A DNA stretch of 64,000 nt. Origin: Apostichopus japonicus. Its lineage: Eukaryota; Echinodermata; Holothuroidea; Aspidochirotida; Stichopodidae. Positions 27,701 to 36,400 of the stretch are shown here, one piece after another. The stretch spans positions 5,047,501-5,111,500 of the forward strand of contig NC_092581.1 of assembly GCF_037975245.1 (NCBI RefSeq), written 5' to 3'. A program made the translations under genes and the position numbers. Below the pieces are notes generated by a model, which saw only the letters and a program-made list of their open reading frames with translations, had not been told where the DNA came from and searched no databases. The first letter of the stretch is position 1. Each line of letters opens with the position of its first letter.

Positions 27701-30700
27701 AAAGGGACTGCACAACTAAATGACACACCCTTCTCCTACCCCTAATGTTAATCCTGGATGTTAATAGACTTTCTTTTTTTCTAGGAAAAAACGGACTGGT
27801 CTGAAGAATCAGATGCAAACCACTCCTCCGAGAAGTTTGACATTCCCAAAGAAATCTGGATGATGGTGGACCATCTATTTAGACACGGCCTTAACACGGT
27901 GAGCAATGTTGGGTTTTGTTTCTTTCTTTTGTAGAGAAAGCATGATATTTGTATAAGGTTACAACTACCGGGACAGAGTGTCCCATTGAAATAAATTTTA
28001 ATTGAATATATAACTTTGTGGTGGTGGTTCCCCCTCCCCTACCCCATGACTATACTCCACTTCTCACCAGTTCCATTCCAAGTTATTGGAACATTATCTA
28101 GAAATGGCTCAAATCGTTGATATTTAGCCTCAGCAGTGAAAGCCAGTCATGGAATGAGTTACTGGCTCTTAATGTTAAATGATTTTTGGACAATTTGGGC
28201 CCACATTTTTCTTTTTTCGGGGGGGGGGGTGTCAATATTTGGGGGCAAATATATTCTTGAGCCACTTTGCATGGGCAAAACATTTTATTGGGACCATTTT
28301 ATGCACAAAATTTTATCGGGCCCAAATTTCTGTGGGAAGGACCAATATTTTAAATTTGCAATAATTCCACAACCTTAAATCAGATTATATCCAACTTTGG
28401 AATACAGTTGTTGGTTAATAGCCGTCACAGGTTAACATAAATATTATGATATAGTGGGTGAATACATACAACACTTTCATATTCCACTAAGCAAGGAACC
28501 ATAGTGCCTGTTGAGCTCTTGGTTTTTATTTTGGAAACTGCGCAGTAAGTTGGGATGTGATCCCTGGTTGAATAGTGTTCAAGGTACTGTGACTTCTGAC
28601 TGGTGCCCCAAGCAAAGAAATGGCAGCTATTTAGGGATAATAATAATAATCAGAAGTTACTTAGCTATTTAGGGATCACCAGCAACTAAGGACTGGATAG
28701 CTCAGGTGGTAGGGTGCTGGGTTTGCAGGCATGAGCTTTTTCAGCGAATTCGCGGAATATCCGTGATTTCTTTTCTACCTCGGGGACAAAAGCTATTATC
28801 CTAACACACTGCAGCATATGCAAACTGGAGCCTATACCACAATTTTTGCAAAGTTTTGTGATTTTTATTTCACCCAGGCTCATCCCTGGGTTTGTAAGTT
28901 GTGACCATGCAGTCACTGGTTTGAATATCATTCTAGCCAAAACATGGCTCCTCTCCAGTATGTTGATGATTTTCCCAGTCATTTGTTCGTTGTTGGTTGA
29001 TTTATTATTTCGATTCCGTTTACAGGAGGAGTTGTTTAGCAGAGGCGGTATTCATACAGAGCTACTACAGATAAGAGACTCATTAGACACGGGAACCCCA
29101 GAAAGTCTTCGTATCCTTGCAGTCAGAGTTACAAATAAAACCTAGATATAAATTTGATGGTGAAGAAAATCTGTGGTAAAGGAGTCGTAGTCAAGCTTGG
29201 CTAAACTTAGTATTAACTCCATACATTTTCTACAAAGTGTCACATAATGGCGTTACTACCGCGGCAACCTTTTCAAACTTTTGGTACCCCTACCACATTT
29301 TCATAGCTAAGTGGTAAAATAATTAACCATTCTCTTCAACAATTACAATTGTTTTTCCGCTCAGACATTTCTTGTTCTTTCATTGTTTATCGCAAGGAAG
29401 TTCTGAGCACACCGTGATTTAAGCTGCAACCAATTTTGATTCTCGATACTAATTCGAGAGTTTGATTGGCTTAAATTAAAGAAGACTATATGTAATGGAA
29501 TTACTTTAGGGAATATATTTCTAGGTTCAAGCCAAAAATATAAAGTAACAGTCACATACCTATTTGATTTCTGCTAAATTTCATTTGTTTTGTCCTTAAT
29601 GTTATATACCACCAGCTGGGAGTATATACTCCATAGGAGAGGCTCTTATGCTATTCTTGGAGTCTCTGAGAGACCCTGTCATACCGTTTGCATATTACCA
29701 TAAATGCCTGGAGGCCAGCAATAATTTTACCCTCTGCAAACAGGTGAGTTGTACCTCTTAGTATTTTATTTTCTTTCTTTTTTAGGTTGTTTGAAGGGGC
29801 GGCAGAGCCATGAGGGAGACACGAAGGGCTTGTTAGTGCCCCACCAGGATTGTGCTAAACCTCAAACATGCCCCTTTTCATCAATTTGCTGTGCCCAAAT
29901 TTGTAATTGTGCCCTTTTTACTTCAAAGTTTGTTAAGAAATTTAATAACCATTCTTTGTTTTTTCAAACAAACCAAATACTGGACTTTGTGGTTGAGAAA
30001 TGTACAGCGGAATCCAGTTAGAAGTTTTTGTGCTTTGACCCCTGCAATAAGAGTCACACAACTTCTCATTTGATTGTGCCAAACCCTCCACCCCCCCCCC
30101 CCCCCCTCAAATATTGTGCTAAACCAACCCTTCCACCTCGTCGCCAGATTGAACCATCTTCCGGCACTTATGATAGTTTGTCTTTCCAATATTTTTTGGT
30201 TCTTTCCTCTAAAAGTAAAGTGTCTGAACCTGATACCATATCAAGGCCTATTTTATTAGAAATTTCACATCCTTCGTGGTTTGATTTCTGTCTCGTTGTC
30301 CCACATGTCTGTAAAGTCTTTAGACTGTTTAAGTGCCATCTCAACCAAAAGTGATGATCGGTCTCTTCTTCGACAGGTCCTGAAGAAAATTCCGAGGAGC
30401 CATCGGAATGTCTTCAAGTACTTAGCGGCCTTCATCAGGGAGCTTCTGCTTCACAACGATGATAACAAGATGGACCCCAAAACACTCGGTAATAATCTCA
30501 TCATATATAGATACATATATAAGGCATTTATATAGCGCCATAACTAAAACAATATTCTATGGTGCTTTACAAAGAAAAAATAAAACATACAAAATCAACA
30601 GCAACAAGACAGAAAAAAAGAGGATTACTTAAAGGCCTCATTAAAGAGAACTGTCTTCAGAGCTTTTTTGAAAGAAAGAAATGTGGATCGATCAGCAACC

Positions 30701-32122
30701 GAAGACAGCAAATCGTTCAACAGCCTGGCCCCAGTTACAGAAAATACAGTTGCCAAACTGTTTTGTGCGGGTGGCGGGAACGTTTAAAGTAGTTGCAGAA
30801 ATATTTCTTATACGGTATGACGAAACAATTATGAATCTGTCTGATTTTGTTAAGGTTGCCACATTACGATACGATCACATGTTATTTCATTTCTTTTTGT
30901 TTCGATCCGTGGTTAAAGGGGTAGGTTTAGATCTATGAATAATATCTCAATGTTCTAAAATTAGTAAATTGAAGAACAAGCCAGGGCACAAGAATTGTCT
31001 TCTACCTTGAGAACTGCTGGTGAAAGTTTTTAACCTTCAAATATGAAAAGGAAAGGTTTCAGAAATCCAATCAAAGAAAAAAGTGCAGAATCGTTGTCCA
31101 GAGTCTGTCACCTTCAGTCCATAGTAATAAAGTATTTGTGTGGTAACAGTACTGAAACTGTTTCAAAATATTCTTGGGAAATATTAAATTCATCACTATT
31201 AAGCAAACAATCCCTTCCTAATATGATTGTATCATTGCAAACTAGATATGACTTGCTTTGTACTTCTTTCTATAAATAATTCTGACATTACTCATTCTAA
31301 TATGCAAACGATTTACCCAACATGCAACATCAAGGTGCTTACAAAAAACAATTCAAAAAAACAATCTTGGTGCTATGTTTAACGGTTACCATATCGGTAT
31401 TTTACCGAGTGTGTCCTCTTTTTCTATTTTTCTCATGTGAGTGTCCAGGTGGATTTGTAACAAAAAAATTGTTTTTACTTCTGACTTTTACCTGGCTGTG
31501 ACAAAGTGGTAATAAATGCAGTTTTAAAAGTGTCTTTGCAGCCATTGTCCATTCAGAGTCTCCAATTTGAGCATGTCCAATGGAAACATTCTTTCAACCA
31601 TTTGGATCCTACAAGGCATATTGTTTTTGAACAATTTTGTTTTGTACCATTTTTGCCAGTTCTTTAAAGTAATTGTTTTGCCCCACAAAGTGTAGCCCCT
31701 GCCCCCCCCCTTTCCCTCTCTACCCTCAAATGAGACCCCTACACCAGGTTGTGACATCTTGTCATCCCTTCCTTCAGATTCAATATGGTAACCCTGGCAA
31801 CATTATATTTCAGGATAACAAACAGGGAATGAAAGGCATTTTTTATTATTATTATTAGAAACACCAACGAAGATTTATTTGAAAGATTTGTGAAACTGAC
31901 ATTACCTGTCGAAAATGGAAATTTTATGTGAGTTAGTGATTTACTTTTCAATCCGAAATTTCAGCCACTCATTTCGGAGAGCTATTTTTACGAGCGCCAC
32001 CAGCAGAGAGGGAGAAGGAGACTCAAATGGCGACATCGACACGGAGGACAGTAGGTCAACAGAGGTCGCGAAAGAAAGCATCGTTTATGTATCAGTTCAT
32101 CTTAAACGAATACGACGATTGA
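135..32122 (+). CDS. OCRL/INPP5B: OCRL/INPP5B-type inositol polyphosphate 5-phosphatase (5' end outside window)
   Basis: The product removes the 5-phosphate of PI(4,5)P2 and related inositides on endosomal, Golgi and plasma membranes (family knowledge). Exons read from the sequence: 135-235, 3647-3784, 10762-11262, 13853-13915 (optional), 14843-14987, 16172-16291, 17499-17715, 19047-19163, 19570-19677, 20739-20812, 22216-22327, 22864-22973, 23430-23565, 23987-24097, 24541-24706, 25208-25332, 26946-27056, 27785-27898, 29026-29110, 29616-29743, 30377-30488, 31965-32122. All junction phases agree and give 1016 residues ending in TGA at 32120. By comparison with the human proteins about 50 N-terminal residues are missing upstream of the window. 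Domain order is PH, long linker, 5-phosphatase, ASH, RhoGAP-like. Two introns are U12-type. The protein is longer than human OCRL (about 900) because of a 167-residue linker exon. There is no C-terminal CaaX box, unlike INPP5B. It is probably the single invertebrate co-orthologue of both vertebrate genes. Confidence 0.93.
258..833. repeat. Minisatellite rich in GTGGCTGTCTGG
   Basis: Interleaved copies of GGCAGTGGGGCTATCCGGTT, GTGGCTGTCTGGGTGGGTCT and GTCGGGGTGTGTCTGTCTG in variable order, starting about 20 nt after the donor at 236. Several overlapping reading frames are open through the array because the repeat lacks stop triplets; these are not genes. G-rich on the + strand. Confidence 0.9.
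1449..2005. repeat. Minisatellite, about 27-bp unit
   Basis: About twenty degenerate copies of a unit like ATGAATATGAGTACAATTCT followed by ATGTGGC. It runs up to the tRNA-derived SINE that follows. Confidence 0.88.
2007..2306 (+). mobile_element. tRNA-derived SINE
   Basis: The head has an A-box-like GTAGCCAAGTGGATAA (about 2008) and a B-box-like GGTTCCGGGTTTTATTCCC (about 2068). A body follows, ending in an ATT trinucleotide tail (2290-2306). Oriented with the host gene. Confidence 0.7.
4941..5691. repeat. Inverted tandem arrays of a roughly 66-bp unit (foldback structure)
   Basis: Two copies (4941-5052) of a unit containing ACTAAAGACAATGT and CTTCATAATGTACAGATA face about five copies in the opposite orientation (5384-5691, with ATTATCTGTACATTATGAAG and GGGGGAGGACATTGTC). 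The arms can pair across about 330 bp. Confidence 0.8.
5836..9822. mobile_element. TA-flanked terminal-inverted-repeat element, 3987 bp
   Basis: Perfect 27-bp inverted repeats lie at 5836-5862 and 9796-9822, beginning CAGTACTGATTTCGCTTAAC. Each end abuts a TA (5834-5835 and 9823-9824). CAGT-starting ends with a TA duplication are typical of Tc1/mariner and pogo elements, and the CAGTA...TTCGCTTA pattern resembles pogo termini. Inside both ends are clusters of TTTTTATCGATTTT-like motifs, which lie in direct orientation. No open frame above about 90 codons and no DDE transposase were recognised, so it is non-autonomous or decayed. It lies in the OCRL intron 3785-10761. Confidence 0.75.
10762..14987 (+). 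CDS. OCRL/INPP5B: OCRL linker exons (10762-11262, optional 13853-13915, 14843-14987)
   Basis: The 501-nt exon is GC-rich against an AT-rich background and encodes a proline-, serine- and tyrosine-rich linker of about 167 residues. It ends in phase 1 at AA|GTAAGA (11262/11263). It contains DPF (in EPTDPFGM) and three tyrosine motifs of YxxPhi form: YAAM, YATM and YANL. The 145-nt exon continues with a proline-rich stretch ([14 protein letters not shown]) of SH3-ligand type. A 63-nt exon of phase 1-1 between them encodes HPLRQ followed by fifteen serines. Because it is symmetric it can be included or skipped without frame change. It has a good polypyrimidine acceptor and a GTAGAG donor, but could be a non-exonic TCA/TCT microsatellite. 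Low complexity means the linker is assigned by frame, position and splice sites more than by homology. Confidence 0.75.
13582..13793. repeat. Tandem duplication, 107-bp period
   Basis: Two near-identical copies (13582-13688 and 13689-13793) start TATCCAGATATGTGCTTATG. They end 60 nt before the serine-rich optional exon, covering the region where its branch point should lie. Confidence 0.85.
16172..23565 (+). CDS. OCRL/INPP5B: OCRL inositol 5-phosphatase catalytic domain exons
   Basis: Nine exons encode the catalytic domain, preceded by the conserved DYTYLEPFR lead-in. Visible signature segments are GTWNVNG (around residue 360 of the partial protein), [47 protein letters not shown], the WxGDLNYR motif (IWMGDLNYR, about 532-538), the PAWCDR motif (about 608-613) and SDHKPV (about 635-640). 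The Asp and His residues of these motifs form the Mg-dependent active site in the family, so the enzyme should be active. Boundaries use consensus donors; the junction 20812/22216 creates the Asp of [10 protein letters not shown]. Identity to human OCRL/INPP5B is high by eye. Confidence 0.95.
18618..19005 (+). mobile_element. tRNA-derived SINE
   Basis: The tRNA-like head has GGTCAAGTGGTTAAGGCAG (A box) and GGTTCGAGCCC (B box, about 18673). The body contains TGTGTCCTTGGGCAAGGCAC, which is shared with the copies at 26350 and 51935. It sits in the intron before exon 19047-19163. Confidence 0.78.
20299..20670. mobile_element. Short inverted-repeat element with 6-bp target duplication
   Basis: Left end CAGGGATGTGCCCATGCTG; the right end read in reverse complement is CAAGAATGTGTCCAGGATT. 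It is flanked on both sides by ATTGTG (20293-20298 and 20671-20676). The body has three copies of CCGCCCAGCA. No coding capacity. Confidence 0.6.
21489..21665. repeat. Imperfect tandem duplication, about 97 bp
   Basis: Two copies centred on TATAAATATTCATGAATG and GTGATGAC in the intron before exon 22216-22327, itself rich in the palindrome ATGAATATTCAT. Confidence 0.7.
23987..27056 (+). CDS. OCRL/INPP5B: OCRL ASH domain exons, split by an AT-AC intron
   Basis: Exons 23987-24097, 24541-24706, 25208-25332 and 26946-27056 encode the ASH (ASPM-SPD2-Hydin) domain. In OCRL this domain binds Rab GTPases and, together with the RhoGAP-like domain, F&H-motif proteins such as APPL1. Landmarks are [60 protein letters not shown] and [16 protein letters not shown], each matching OCRL in order. 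GKDYY at the end of 25208-25332 joins [13 protein letters not shown] without loss only if the intervening intron is AT-AC (25333-26945). The LIDLE-type clathrin box that follows in human OCRL is not obvious here. Confidence 0.93.
24155..24209. repeat. 22-bp tandem repeat, about 2.5 copies
   Basis: The unit CCCATAAGTAGGCCATGATA plus TG is repeated in the OCRL intron after 24097. Confidence 0.85.
25333..26945 (+). other. U12-type AT-AC intron in OCRL
   Basis: The 5' splice site reads ATATCCTTT immediately after the codon for the second Tyr of GKDYY. The 3' end is TTCTTTAAC (about 26926-26934) followed by 11 nt ending in AC (26944-26945), next to ATT ACT TTG AGC. No usable GT lies near the 5' end, and the AT-AC junction alone gives the conserved KDYYITLSGNY reading in phase 0. 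Confidence 0.88.
26350..26665 (+). mobile_element. tRNA-derived SINE inside the AT-AC intron
   Basis: The head has TGGACGATTGGCTAAGGCG (A-box-like) and GCTGGTTCAACTCCTGCC (B-box-like). The body is shared with 51935-52199. The tail reads GTAAAGCGCTTTGAGACC, then GTGCTATATAAAAG and an ATT-rich end, a tail type seen in LINE-mobilised SINEs. Confidence 0.8.
27256..27594. mobile_element. hAT-like MITE
   Basis: Imperfect terminal inverted repeats: left CAGGGTTTCCCTACTTTATC, right (reverse complement) CAGGGGTTCCCTAACTGGGG, both continuing to CATGAACCCCC. The flanks CTCTAAGT and CTCTTAAGT look like an 8-bp target duplication with one extra T. No open reading frame. Lies in the OCRL intron 27057-27784. 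Confidence 0.7.
27785..32122 (+). CDS. OCRL/INPP5B: OCRL RhoGAP-like domain exons and C terminus
   Basis: Exons 27785-27898, 29026-29110, 29616-29743, 30377-30488 and 31965-32122 encode [74 protein letters not shown] and [12 protein letters not shown], the RhoGAP fold as in OCRL/INPP5B. The position of the catalytic arginine finger (after the Phe of LF-x-x-x-G) is Ser, with Arg one residue later. The family is regarded as a GAP-dead Rac/Cdc42-binding module. Translation ends [16 protein letters not shown] then TGA. The 29110/29616 junction is a GT-AG U12-type intron. Confidence 0.93.
28687..28937 (+). mobile_element. tRNA-like SINE head split by a short element
   Basis: GGATAGCTCAGGTGGTAGGG (A-box type) is separated from GTCACTGGTTTGAATATC (B-box type) by the 163-bp element 28726-28888. 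Removing that element and one copy of its target duplication leaves a normally spaced tRNA-like head of about 75 nt. Confidence 0.6.
28726..28888 (+). mobile_element. 163-bp MITE, copy A, target duplication GGTTTG
   Basis: Ends CAGGCATGAGC and GCTCATCCCTG. Flanked by GGTTTG at 28720-28725 and 28889-28894. The body includes CGAATTCGCGGAATATCCG and is closely similar, in reverse complement, to 33309-33472. Confidence 0.82.
29111..29615 (+). other. U12-type GT-AG intron in OCRL
   Basis: The donor GTATCCTTGC matches the minor-class consensus RTATCCTTT. A branch element TGTCCTTAAT sits at 29591-29600, 15 nt before the ACCAG acceptor (29611-29615), with no long polypyrimidine tract. The junction joins CTT C|CT GGG and gives [14 protein letters not shown], matching human ETIPGSNHSVAEAL. 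Confidence 0.82.
30515..30790. repeat. Probable dispersed repeat
   Basis: Begins GCATTTATATAGCGCCATAA and GGTGCTTTACAAAG, sequence of the kind common in interspersed repeats of marine animals. Frames across it have no recognised domain. The assignment rests on composition and recollection only. Confidence 0.35.
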
Positions 32123-33073
32123 CTCGATCATCAGACTCAGAAGAAAACAATTGAGACAACAACAAAAAACACCCGGTCTTTCTTTTACTTAAAAATTCAG
32201 TGGACGGAGATATATGGCACTCGAGGGTTACCTTACGTACGTAAACGTCGGGTGTAAGAAAGTGACGACTTGGTGTCTGTCTGTTCGTCGGACAAGGATA
32301 AAGGTCATGTCAGATTCAGGCAAAGAGGAAAGTATTATTGATTATCTGTATAGTGCATTTCATGAAAAGCTTACTTAGCGAAGTGTTTCAATGTAGATGG
32401 ATGTGAACTGTGTAGCAGCTGGCATCAGTGTTGCTTTGTATGTTAATTCAACATTATATCAATAATACATGTTAATATATGTTAATAATATATGCTGTTT
32501 GAATGTTTGCAAACTAAGACTTTGGATTTACTCTGGTCACCTTTTATCCCTTTGTCGTGGAAAGGTTAAAGAGGAGAAGATGAAAGGTTTGGAGAAGTTA
32601 GGTGGTAATATCTCTGCAAACTTAAAAAGCACATATTTTGTCACGTTTTTAAGGTGTAATTATGATATCAGGTTCACTTACACTAGGTTTCCTTGGCTTG
32701 CTCCGGTAGGCCTCCAACTTGACAGTCATTCGCTGTTGTGTCGGATGAGGCGCGACCCTGGGTTGCTGTGTTAATACAGCCAGCCCTGGGCAGACGATAA
32801 ACCTAACAGCTGGCAACGCAACTATATACTAACGTTAGGCAATACAACTAACACTGGCGCTAGCGTGAAAAGTACACACAACTAACAATATTGAGCATTA
32901 AACACGCACCCAATTGTAAAGTTTTGGTAGCCTTGGTATAAAGTCATAAATTCTTACCAAGGTAAACGGTGGTGGACACTTAATAACTAACAACTGTTCC
33001 TCCGAATATACCAGAGGTATCTGGCGCTAAATACAACTAATACAAATCACTTATAAAACAAAAGGAGACCTCA

Positions 33074-33118
33074 CCACAGTCCGATGCGTTAACCAACTGA
33101 GCTATGTGGGAATCTAAA
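33074..33118 (-). pseudogene. tRNA-like 5' half (SINE fragment or tRNA pseudogene)
   Basis: On the minus strand CATAGCTCAGTTGGTTAACG has the D-arm/A-box of a tRNA and is followed by an anticodon-arm-like stretch. No B box follows, so it is not a complete tRNA gene. Confidence 0.5.
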
Positions 33119-33308
33119 TATGTATCACAAGCCATTACATATGTACACAACAACTCTTTCCGGCCAAGCTCTTCATACGATCGTGGAATGTCAAAACTTT
33201 TCATGCAAATGAGCAGTCTTGGACATGAACAGCAAGTAGACCTTTGGAATGCGAAGAGGGTAAATTAAGTCGCTACACGTTTGGCTCTCAAAAGTCGTAC
33301 TGCTAATA

Positions 33309-33472
33309 CAGGGCTGAGCCTGGGGTAAAATTAAAATATCACGGAACTTTGCAAAAATTGCGGTATAGGCTCCAATTTGTGTATGCTACAGTGTGTTAGG
33401 ATCAGTTTTTGTCCCCGAGGTGGAAAAGAAATCTCGGATATTCCGCGAATTCGCGGAAAAAGCTCATGCCTG
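33309..33472 (-). mobile_element. 164-bp MITE, copy B, target duplication CTAATA
   Basis: Ends CAGGGCTGAGC and GCTCATGCCTG, flanked by perfect CTAATA at 33303-33308 and 33473-33478. It is the reverse-complement relative of 28726-28888, of practically equal length. Confidence 0.85.
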
Positions 33473-36400
33473 CTAATAATATATCTCGACCTAGCTATTC
33501 ATTAGATTATTGCTTAAGTCTCAGTGGTACTTTCTATATCATCCTCTAGCCCACACTATGCTAGAAGTACTTCAAAAATGGTCATAAAAGTTCCATAACT
33601 ATTTTTCAATAAACATTTAAAACAATTTCTCCAACACATGAGGCTTTCCAGATATTATATAGATTTATATCATTTCAACCATATACTCTGTGATCATCTG
33701 TAGCCAATTTGCTAGATGGAATTCTTGTAGACATGGTTTCTTGAGGCCGTAGATGCAGTTTAAGCTTGTATTGCTTTGAAAGTAGAAAGACCGTTAACTT
33801 CATATCATAGAAATGCGTCGGTCAGAATTTAACATAGAGCAAGCTGCGTTGAACAAGCCAAAGATAAGCTATGTCAGGGTTTGTTGATTCTTTAGTTTTA
33901 TTTCCACATAGCAATTTTTTTGGGTTGGGAGGGGAGGGGGAATTCAATGTAGCTTCTAGTATATTTTTATTTATTTATACACAGTAGATATATTTTATCT
34001 TTTCCTTTCGTTTTACTTCCCTGCTTTTCATTGTATTTTTAACAATTGTTACCAAACATGGTCCAGTAGAAATGTGATTTCAAGTATCAACCAATCAGAC
34101 CCTGTCCATTAGAATTATTTTTGCAAGTATATTTGCTTGTATCCTCCTATTAAATGGAAGATGAATAAGAACACAAAGTTAGAATGCCAGCAAAATTTGT
34201 TTTGGCTTAAATTTAAATTGCTGAAAAAACATATCAATAGAAGGGTAGCACAAACTATGAATAGTACCATAAATGGGTCCTGTGCATCCTCCACCCCTCC
34301 CCCCATCCAACAAAGGGGAGGAAGAGTTTGGAAAATTGTTCAGTTAAAGGCCCTTTTGCTTAAATTGTTTGTCCTTTCAAAAGATTTCTATTTATTTTTG
34401 TTTTCCTTTGTGTATGTATGTATGTGTTTTCCTACGAAAAAATAGACCTTAATATAAAAGAAAAACAGTGTATTTTTTTTTAAATGTAGAAAAAGTTGAG
34501 TTTGATAAGCCTAAGCTTTCCTATCATTACATTTGCTTTGAATAGTTCAAAAAACGAAAGTATAAAAAAAGCCAAATAATACAAAAAGGAGAGAAAGAAA
34601 GTAATATTTATTTCAAGACATTCAAGTCCCTTCATACTTACGGTTTTCCTTGTGCGTAAAACACTGCTGACGAGATGTTTGCATGACGAAACCAACACAA
34701 CAGTAATAAGTTCCAACAAGACTCTGTGGAATCTGTACAACTATAACTCATTTTGCAAGGAATCATTGAGCGTTCAAATTTTGTGTAGCATTGTCGAAAA
34801 GGCTCTCAATTCTTTCTCTCGTTGAATAGTATAGTTCCACAGTACAACAACAACAATACCTGCTATAGGCCTATATCTTATACACTTTTATATCAACTTA
34901 ACCATTTTGTGTTTCCATTTTGCGATGCGATACTGAATAAATTATTCTTGCACATTCTTGGATAATGGTATATTCTTGCATATTCTTGGATGACGGTACT
35001 GGTTGGTCTGTGATGGCATCGTCCTAGGCATTATTGAACTAAGTTCTACGCAGGGCTCTTGTAATCTTCTTGTTGATTTATTTATCCTTGCAACCCAATA
35101 CATTTGGGACGTTGGAATAAATTCACTATTTTCTGTATTTAAAATTTCATCAGAATGCAACAATCCTGCCTGGGCTCTCTTTTGCAGCTTTCTTCTTATT
35201 TTTCTTTAATAGTATCTGGCTCAACTATAATACTGCTTTTAAACAAAAAGTCATTTCATTTCTTGGTATGCAGACGATAGTGACAACATGTGCTGAACAT
35301 TTCTTATGCTATTAATAGGATTGTACTTATTCCTTGCCCAGGTGATGTTTCATGTTTTCTTCCATTTTTTCTCATTTCTAATGTCCTTTCCCTCCCCCTC
35401 ACCCTTTAATATGTTCCTTTCTTTATTATTTTTACCTTAACCCCCCCCCCCCCCCCCATCAGTGTGATCTTTACAAGGTGCCGTCTGTCAAGAGAGCCTA
35501 AGTTATTTGTTGCGTCGTATATAATCTGCCGATCCTAGCTATTTTGTAATTACGTTCATGTCAGCTTCATCTTGTAAAATGGCTTTCCAGAGAGCCTAGC
35601 TTTTATATGATGTCATTCTCTTTCCCCTATTAAATTTGTGTGCTACTTGAGCAGAGTACGTAGAAAACAAAAGCTCAACCATTTTATTTTGTTATAGTCA
35701 TAGCTAGCTTTTATATAATGACAGTCATTTGCTTAATACTTTAGTACAATGTTAGTTTATTATATATTTAGGATTCTATCTTGATAGTTTTGCTTTTATT
35801 TTGTTAGTACAATCGTAAAATACGATGTGTAAGAACTAAGAATTTTCTATTTCATGAAAATAAAGACATTTATTCATATTCATAACTTACATACATTATT
35901 TATGTTAATGTCATGCCTTCTATGGAGCTAATAGCACTTTTTGTGAGATATTAACAAAAATCCATTTATGACAGTTTATAGCTTTAGTCTTGATTCTGTA
36001 ATGCATTCAAGGTGACCGTTTACCTTTTTGTCATCTTAAAATCGGTTGCCAAACATATTTTGAAATCGGTCAGGTAATTAAAGGTGTTTCTCTTGATTGT
36101 GTTTGTTTTGTTTTAAAAGAAATAGGATCATGAATTACTTTCATTTAAATTTTTTTTTATGGTATTCAATAAAGAAATTATTATTTCTCCCTTCTTTTTT
36201 CTCGATTTCTGTGATTGCATAATTAATTTGGTGCATACTTAATTTCTGGAATATTAATATTGGGTTATGGACGTGAATTGATTTGGTCAAGTTTGATTAC
36301 ATCTGCTTAAAGCCAATTCGTAAATAACTCTGCTCCGATGTCGAATAAGAAATGCAACCCTTTTGGTGCAAGTTTGATTTTGTTGTTTTTCTTTTTTTAA

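Noticed and set aside
30559-30792. Small basic protein frame
   Set aside because: Lies in a probable dispersed repeat inside an OCRL intron and shows no domain or splice context.
33074-33118. Functional tRNA gene
   Set aside because: Only the 5' half is present; no T-arm or acceptor closure.
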